DNA from: Pseudoroseicyclus aestuarii
GTDB taxonomy: Bacteria; Pseudomonadota; Alphaproteobacteria; Rhodobacterales; Rhodobacteraceae
Reading direction: 5' to 3'
Assembly: GCF_003217255.1 (NCBI RefSeq)
Contig: NZ_QJTE01000003.1
Location: 310,001 to 374,000 of the forward strand
Length of the DNA: 64,000 nt
Position numbers and translations under genes: made by a program. Numbering within the stretch: position 1 is the stretch's first letter; every line of letters begins with the position of its first letter. A model generated the notes under the pieces. That model had not been told where the DNA came from, did no database searches, and saw only the letters and a list, made by a program, of their open reading frames with translations. Below are positions 59,873 through 64,000 of this stretch, piece after piece.

Positions 59873-60622
59873 ATGCCCCCGCGACCCGCGACACTGCTGG
59901 AGAAGGGCGGAGCGCGGGCCCGCTACGCGCGCGGCGGCGCCGACCTGCGGCGCGCGCAGGCGCTGCGGCAGCAGTGTTTCCACCCGGCGGCGACGGGCGG
60001 GCTGGACAGCGACGCGCATGACGCGCTGTGCCGCCACGTCCTGATCGAGGATCGGTCGGGCAGCCTGCTGGGCACCTTCCGCCTGCTGCCGCTGCCCGAT
60101 GCCGCGGGAATCGGCGACAGCTATTCGGCCCAGCACTACGACCTGACGCGGCTCGAAGGCTTCGACGGCCCGGTACTGGAGCTGGGGCGCTTCTGCATCC
60201 ACCCCGCCGCGCGCGACGCCGATGTGCTGCGCCTGGCCTGGGGCGCGCTGACGCGTGTCGTGGACGAGACGCGCAGCGGGCTGCTGTTCGGCTGCGCCTC
60301 CTTCGCTGGCACGCGGGCGGAGCGTTACCTCGATGCCTTCGCGATGCTGCGGCAGGGCCACCTCGCGCCGCCGCGCTGGACGCCGCGGGTCAAGGCGCCG
60401 CGGGTCTTTCCCTTCGCCGAGCGCTTGCAGCGCGACCCGGACCGACGGCTGGCGCTGCTGCACATGCCGCCCTTGCTGCGCAGCTACATCCAGATGGGCG
60501 GCTGGGTCAGCGATCATGCCGTGGTGGACGAGCAGATGGACACGCTGCACGTCTTCACCGGGCTCGAGATCGGGCGCATCCCGCCGGCCCGCGCGCGGGC
60601 GCTGCGGGCGGTGGCGGCCTAG
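59873..60622 (+). CDS. OlsB-like acyl-ACP N-acyltransferase (GNAT fold)
   Basis: 249 residues; AGGAGACCGAC precedes the ATG. VLELGRFCIHPAARDADVLR (about 100-119) and LLFGCASFAGTRAERYLDAF are family features of L-ornithine N(alpha)-acyltransferases (OlsB), which make lyso-ornithine lipid. The OlsA partner is not beside it. Could act on another amine. Its end overlaps the convergent reductase gene by four bases. Confidence 0.83.
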   Translation: MPPRPATLLEKGGARARYARGGADLRRAQALRQQCFHPAATGGLDSDAHDALCRHVLIEDRSGSLLGTFRLLPLPDAAGIGDSYSAQHYDLTRLEGFDGPVLELGRFCIHPAARDADVLRLAWGALTRVVDETRSGLLFGCASFAGTRAERYLDAFAMLRQGHLAPPRWTPRVKAPRVFPFAERLQRDPDRRLALLHMPPLLRSYIQMGGWVSDHAVVDEQMDTLHVFTGLEIGRIPPARARALRAVAA

Positions 60623-61587
60623 CCGGCCTCCATCGCCGCCAGCAGGTCGTCCGGCGCAAGGCTGCCGGGGGCCAGCCCCTCGCGCAGCATCCGCTGGGCG
60701 AGGGCGACCATCGCCGCATTGGCCGGGGCGGGCGCGCCATGCAGCCGGGCCAGAAGCGCGATCTCGCCGTTGAGATAAGCCGTCTCGATGGAGCCCGCGC
60801 CGCGCACGAGGCTCTGCGCCGAGGAGCTGCCGGCGCGGGAGAGCCCCTCGATCCGGCCCATCGCCATCAGCGTGTTTCGGCGCGGGTCGTCTTGGCTGTC
60901 GCGCCAGTCGATGCCGGCGGCGCGGAACACGGCCTCGCCCTCGGCGCGCAGGCGGGCGGTGATCTCTTTCGCCTCGTCCTGCGCGCCGACCGCGGCGTCC
61001 ACGATATTGCCGAGGTTCATCAGCAGCTTGCCATGCTTGCTGGCCATGACCTGCGGATCGGCGAAGGCGGGCAGGCCCGCCGCCGTCAGCCGCTCTGCGA
61101 CCAGCGTGTCCATGGCATCGGCGCCACCGGGGTAGCGCCCGATATCGAGGTAGCCGGGATGCGGCGCGCCGAAGGCGGCGACCTCGCCCGGTGTCACGTA
61201 ATCGGCCGGCAGCACCACCGTCACCCCGTGCACATTGACAAAGCGGCGCAGGGCGAGACGTTCGTTCTCGACCCCGTTCTGCAGGCAGAAGAGATGCTGG
61301 TCGCGCAGCCCCGCCGCTGCCAGCGCATCCAGTGCGGCGGCACTGTCCTGCGTCTTCATCGTCAGCAGGATCACGTCATCGTCCCGGAAGGTCACCTCAT
61401 CGGGACTGGCGGCGGTCTCTAAGCGCGCGCGCTGGTCCCCCTCGGGCCGGCGCAGCAGGAGGCCGCCCTCGCGGATCGCCTGAAGCTGCCGGCCGCGGGC
61501 GATGCCGATGACCTCTTCGCCCGCCAGCGAGAGCATCGCCGCCAATGTGCCGCCGATGGCGCCGATTCCGTAGATGACGAAGCGCAT
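60619..61587 (-). CDS. ketopantoate reductase family (ApbA/PanE) protein
   Basis: 322 residues. NADPH motif MRFVIYGIGAIGGTLAAMLS (about 1-20), LLTMKTQDSAAAL and LFCLQNGVENE (about 94-104), and the catalytic-lysine region ASKHGKLLMNLGNIVDA (about 182-198). ApbA/PanE enzymes reduce ketopantoate for pantothenate, but many paralogues have other substrates. No other pantothenate gene lies nearby. Confidence 0.87.
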   Translation of the reverse strand: MRFVIYGIGAIGGTLAAMLSLAGEEVIGIARGRQLQAIREGGLLLRRPEGDQRARLETAASPDEVTFRDDDVILLTMKTQDSAAALDALAAAGLRDQHLFCLQNGVENERLALRRFVNVHGVTVVLPADYVTPGEVAAFGAPHPGYLDIGRYPGGADAMDTLVAERLTAAGLPAFADPQVMASKHGKLLMNLGNIVDAAVGAQDEAKEITARLRAEGEAVFRAAGIDWRDSQDDPRRNTLMAMGRIEGLSRAGSSSAQSLVRGAGSIETAYLNGEIALLARLHGAPAPANAAMVALAQRMLREGLAPGSLAPDDLLAAMEAG

Positions 61588-61665
61588 GGGCCCTGCCTTT
61601 CCTGCCGCGCCGGGGCCTGTCCCGGCGCGGCGGATGCTAGCGGCGCGGCGGCTGGCCGCAAGCGG

Positions 61666-62268
61666 TCAGGCCGCGACCTTGGCGTCACGCTCTGCGGTGC
61701 GTTTCACCGCCGGACGGGCGGCGCAGCGCTCGATCCAGTCGCGGATCGCGGGATCATCCGGCGCGGACTCGGGGAACCAGAGGAAGGGGCTGCTGCACAG
61801 CAGGTCGGCGGCGCTATAGGCCTCGCCCAGCAGCCAGGGGCCGCGGGCAAGCGCCTCGGAGAGGCGCGCGATCATGGTGGCCGGGTCGCGGAAGGTCGCC
61901 CCGAGCGCCGGATGCGACAGGCCCGCGAACTGCATGACCATGACCGGCTCCATCACGCCCTGGTACCAGGACAGCCAGGACAGGTAGGCGCCGCGCCCGG
62001 GCTGGCCGGGCAGGGGGCCAAGGCCGGCCTGCGGGTACATGTCGGTGAGGTAGAGCATGATCGCGCCGCGTTCGCGCACCGTCTCGTCGTCGTCGATGAG
62101 GTAGGGCACCTTCTTCTCGGGATGCGGGTTGGCGGCGTCCGGGCTGCCGCTGCCGTCCTGCCGGGGAATCGTGACCTCGCGGATCTCGACGTCTGCTGCG
62201 CCGAGCTCGTCCAGCAGCGTCACGACGGCGGAAGAGCGGGAATTGGGGGAGTGGTAGAGGATTGGCAT
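61666..62268 (-). CDS. glutathione S-transferase family protein
   Basis: 200 residues. The second of two adjacent ATGs (62268) is chosen, as AGGAGGCG lies five bases away. Thioredoxin-fold N-terminal domain (MPILYHSPNSRSSAVVTLLD; Ser or Tyr is the likely catalytic residue) with the cis-Pro in KKVPYLIDDDE and ERGAIMLYLTDM, and an all-helical C-terminal domain with GPWLLGEAYSAADLL. Substrate unknown. Divergent from the YafY-type regulator, 71 bases apart. Confidence 0.9.
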   Translation of the reverse strand: MPILYHSPNSRSSAVVTLLDELGAADVEIREVTIPRQDGSGSPDAANPHPEKKVPYLIDDDETVRERGAIMLYLTDMYPQAGLGPLPGQPGRGAYLSWLSWYQGVMEPVMVMQFAGLSHPALGATFRDPATMIARLSEALARGPWLLGEAYSAADLLCSSPFLWFPESAPDDPAIRDWIERCAARPAVKRTAERDAKVAA

Positions 62269-62339
62269 CATCGCCTCCTGTGCTTGCGGATGGTGCCGGT
62301 CTATCCTGCCCCTGCTGACAGAATCCGGCAGGAGGAAAA

Positions 62340-63032
62340 ATGGCCCGCAGCGATCGCCTGATGCGGCTGATGGACGTGCTCCGGCGGCTGCCAGCGCCGG
62401 TGACGGCGCAGCGGCTGGCCGAGGAGACGGGCATCTCGCCGCGGCAGCTTTACCGCGACATCGCGACGCTGCGCGCGGGCGGGGCGCTGATCGATGGCGC
62501 CGCGGGGCTGGGCTATACGCTGACCGAGGATCCGGCCCTGCCGCCGCAAAGCTTCGACCGGATCGAGATCGAGGCGCTGGTGCTGGCGGTCTCGGGCCTC
62601 GGAACCCTGGGCGATCCTGTGCTGGAAAAGGCGGGGCAGGCGGCGCTGGCGCGAATCGTCGCGACACTGCCGGACCGGCAGGCGCAGCAGGCGATCCACA
62701 CGGTGATGCGCAGCTTCCGCGCCGTCGATGCGCGCCCCGAGCCGCTGGTCGATCCCGCGCTGCTGCGCGAGGCCTGCTGGGAGGAGACGGACCTGCTGAT
62801 CCACTACCGCGACCTCAAGGAGCGCGAGACCGAGCGGCTGATCTGGCCGCTCGGCCTGTCCTACGGGCCGCAGTCGCTGATGCTGCTGGCCCATTGCCGG
62901 CTGCGGATGGATTTCCGCGTCTTCCATGTCGCCCGCATGGGCTGGGCGCGCCCCGGCGGGGGCACGTTCCGGCCAAGGCGCGTGGGCCTGCTGCGCGACT
63001 ATGTCGCCGCGCGGCAGGCCGGGCTCAGGTGA
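62340..63032 (+). CDS. YafY-family HTH and WYL-domain transcriptional regulator
   Basis: 230 residues. HTH_11-type winged helix (about 5-60, LMRLMDVLRRLPAPVTAQRL then GISPRQLYRDIATLRAGGAL) and a WYL-type domain (about 138-220, LIHYRDLKERETERLIWPLG). WYL regulators bind nucleotides or other ligands and control varied stress genes. The likely target is the divergent GST gene. Overlaps the convergent hydrolase by eight bases. Confidence 0.9.
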   Translation: MARSDRLMRLMDVLRRLPAPVTAQRLAEETGISPRQLYRDIATLRAGGALIDGAAGLGYTLTEDPALPPQSFDRIEIEALVLAVSGLGTLGDPVLEKAGQAALARIVATLPDRQAQQAIHTVMRSFRAVDARPEPLVDPALLREACWEETDLLIHYRDLKERETERLIWPLGLSYGPQSLMLLAHCRLRMDFRVFHVARMGWARPGGGTFRPRRVGLLRDYVAARQAGLR

Positions 63033-64000
63033 AGTCGCGCGGGATGCGGTGCGACCAGGGGCGGCGGTAGACTTCCGTTCCGTCCTCTTTGCCCACGACC
63101 TCGCCCGACAGCAGCCACTCTTCCGCCGTGCAGGCCAGCTGCATCGAGGTGCGGGTGCGGACGTGCCAGCCGGGGCGAGAGACCTCGCAGATCCAGTCGG
63201 CGCGGCCCGTCGCGCTGTTGGGGTCGTTGGCCGTGATGCTCCAGGCCTCGTCCTGGATCACGCGGCTCGACATGCCGGTCTCGGGATGCTCGACCAGCCC
63301 GCCGTCGTTTTCGAGGTGCAGGGTCGTCACCATGCTGCTGCGATCGGTCTCGATCCAGTGGCGGGCGTGCCCCTCCTCGTGCGTGATGTGCTCCGGCAGC
63401 GGGCTCTCGTCCTCGGGCTCGGGCAGGGTGATCTCCTGCGCGCCGGCCTGCAGCGGCAGGCCGAGGCGGATCGACGACAGGTCGATGGTGACGCCGGGAT
63501 CGGTGGGGGCGGGCAGCGTGACCGGCCAGTAGGCGGTCGAGATCGCCAGCCGCAGGCTGTGCCCCGGCCGCAGGCGGTAGCCGCAGGCATCGAGGCGCAG
63601 CGTCACATCGACCATCTCGCCGCGCGGCATCGGCGCGGGGTCGGCATTGCCGTCGCGATGCGCGAGGTTCAGCACCCCGTAGGCGATGCGGTAGGCGGTG
63701 CCGTCGGGATGCACATCCACCAGCCGGGCGCAGAGGTTGGCCCAGTCGTCCTCGCAGGAGAGGCGCAGCCGCAGCTCGGGCATGCCCAGCAGGTCCAGCG
63801 GCGCCTCCTGCGGCGGGGTCTGGAAACACAGCGAGCCGCCGTCGTCGCTGCGCTGGTCACCCGACATGTCGGCGGTGGGGGCCGAGGTGAACCATTCGCC
63901 CGCCATGATGCCGGTATCGAGGGGGGAGCGCAGGTAGTGCGCGCGCGGCGCCGCATCGGCAGCCTCGCCCGTGCTCAGCGCGCCCGCGGCGTCGACGTGG
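63025..64000 (-). CDS. CocE/NonD-family hydrolase, C-terminal part, runs off the window
   Basis: About 325 codons are visible; the frame stays open upstream of the ATG at 63906 to the window edge (HYLRSPLDTGIMAGEWFTSA), so that ATG is internal. The visible part is the galactose-binding-like X-Pro dipeptidyl-peptidase C-terminal domain (ISTAYWPVTLPAPTDPGVTI and RLGLPLQAGAQEITLPEPED). The alpha/beta-hydrolase catalytic part lies outside. Such enzymes hydrolyse esters or peptides, including cocaine esterase-like members. Confidence 0.9.
   Translation of the reverse strand, partial: HVDAAGALSTGEAADAAPRAHYLRSPLDTGIMAGEWFTSAPTADMSGDQRSDDGGSLCFQTPPQEAPLDLLGMPELRLRLSCEDDWANLCARLVDVHPDGTAYRIAYGVLNLAHRDGNADPAPMPRGEMVDVTLRLDACGYRLRPGHSLRLAISTAYWPVTLPAPTDPGVTIDLSSIRLGLPLQAGAQEITLPEPEDESPLPEHITHEEGHARHWIETDRSSMVTTLHLENDGGLVEHPETGMSSRVIQDEAWSITANDPNSATGRADWICEVSRPGWHVRTRTSMQLACTAEEWLLSGEVVGKEDGTEVYRRPWSHRIPRDFT

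Noticed and set aside
58212-59894. 560-residue minus-strand frame covering yceD, bamE and msrB
   Set aside because: Only the last 184 residues (from ATG 58766) are YceD. The rest is antisense to bamE and out of frame with msrB.

Overview
The window looks like a high-GC Rhodobacterales (Rhodobacter/Paracoccus/roseobacter-type) alphaproteobacterial chromosome. The signs are family-level products and gene order typical of that group: yceD-rpmF-plsX-fabH-ihfA-merR-tRNA-Pro, dgt/argS/SPOR/scpAB, a double-length dCTP deaminase, a single-cysteine DksA, a membrane-anchored cytochrome c, and an RNA methyltransferase coupled to a PIN-domain gene. I cannot name the genus from the sequence alone.

Positions 1-3500 are different. 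The left end holds the 5' part of an AT-rich ParA-type ATPase gene (minus strand, TTG start, running off the window), then AT-rich non-coding DNA, an exact 46-bp-period tandem repeat, a GC-rich hairpin-dense non-coding stretch, a PemK-like orphan and the C-terminal remnant of a large serine recombinase. This reads as an island or element boundary. From about 3500 on, the window is ordinary core and accessory chromosome.

3.5-12.5 kb: an Old Yellow Enzyme with a divergent LysR, an rRNA methyltransferase, an NMT1/TauT-type ABC importer (binding protein, ATPase, permease), a HAD phosphatase and a CpdB-like phosphoesterase. 12.6-15.7 kb: NudC, an SRPBCC protein, prephenate dehydratase and cytochrome c. 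15.8-21.7 kb: the yejABEF peptide/microcin C importer operon. 21.7-29.8 kb: flavin reductase, GNAT, EcsC, PtsP, a Tat-exported PhoX-like protein, and a LysR/epimerase pair. 29.8-36.8 kb: aspartokinase, Edd with a palindromic operator, an RNA methyltransferase-PIN pair, an M48 protease, two very small genes and DksA.

36.8-41.6 kb: a flavin monooxygenase, a tandem array of three related small secreted proteins headed by a perfect palindromic operator, exonuclease III and a CNNM/CorC-type membrane protein. 41.7-53 kb: a dispersed repeat, ErpA, dGTPase, a cation/proton antiporter, ArgS, a SPOR protein, a methyltransferase, ScpA/ScpB and a diguanylate cyclase. 53-58.8 kb: dCTP deaminase, tRNA-Pro(GGG), MerR, IHF-alpha, FabH, PlsX, L32 and YceD. 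58.9-64 kb: BamE, MsrB, OlsB-like, ketopantoate reductase-like, GST, a WYL-type regulator and a partial CocE/NonD hydrolase.

The best candidate for something undescribed is the secreted triplet at 38.0-39.3 kb with its operator. The left-end ParA/recombinase boundary and the dispersed repeat are the next most interesting. No CRISPR array, intact prophage or recognisable defence system was found.
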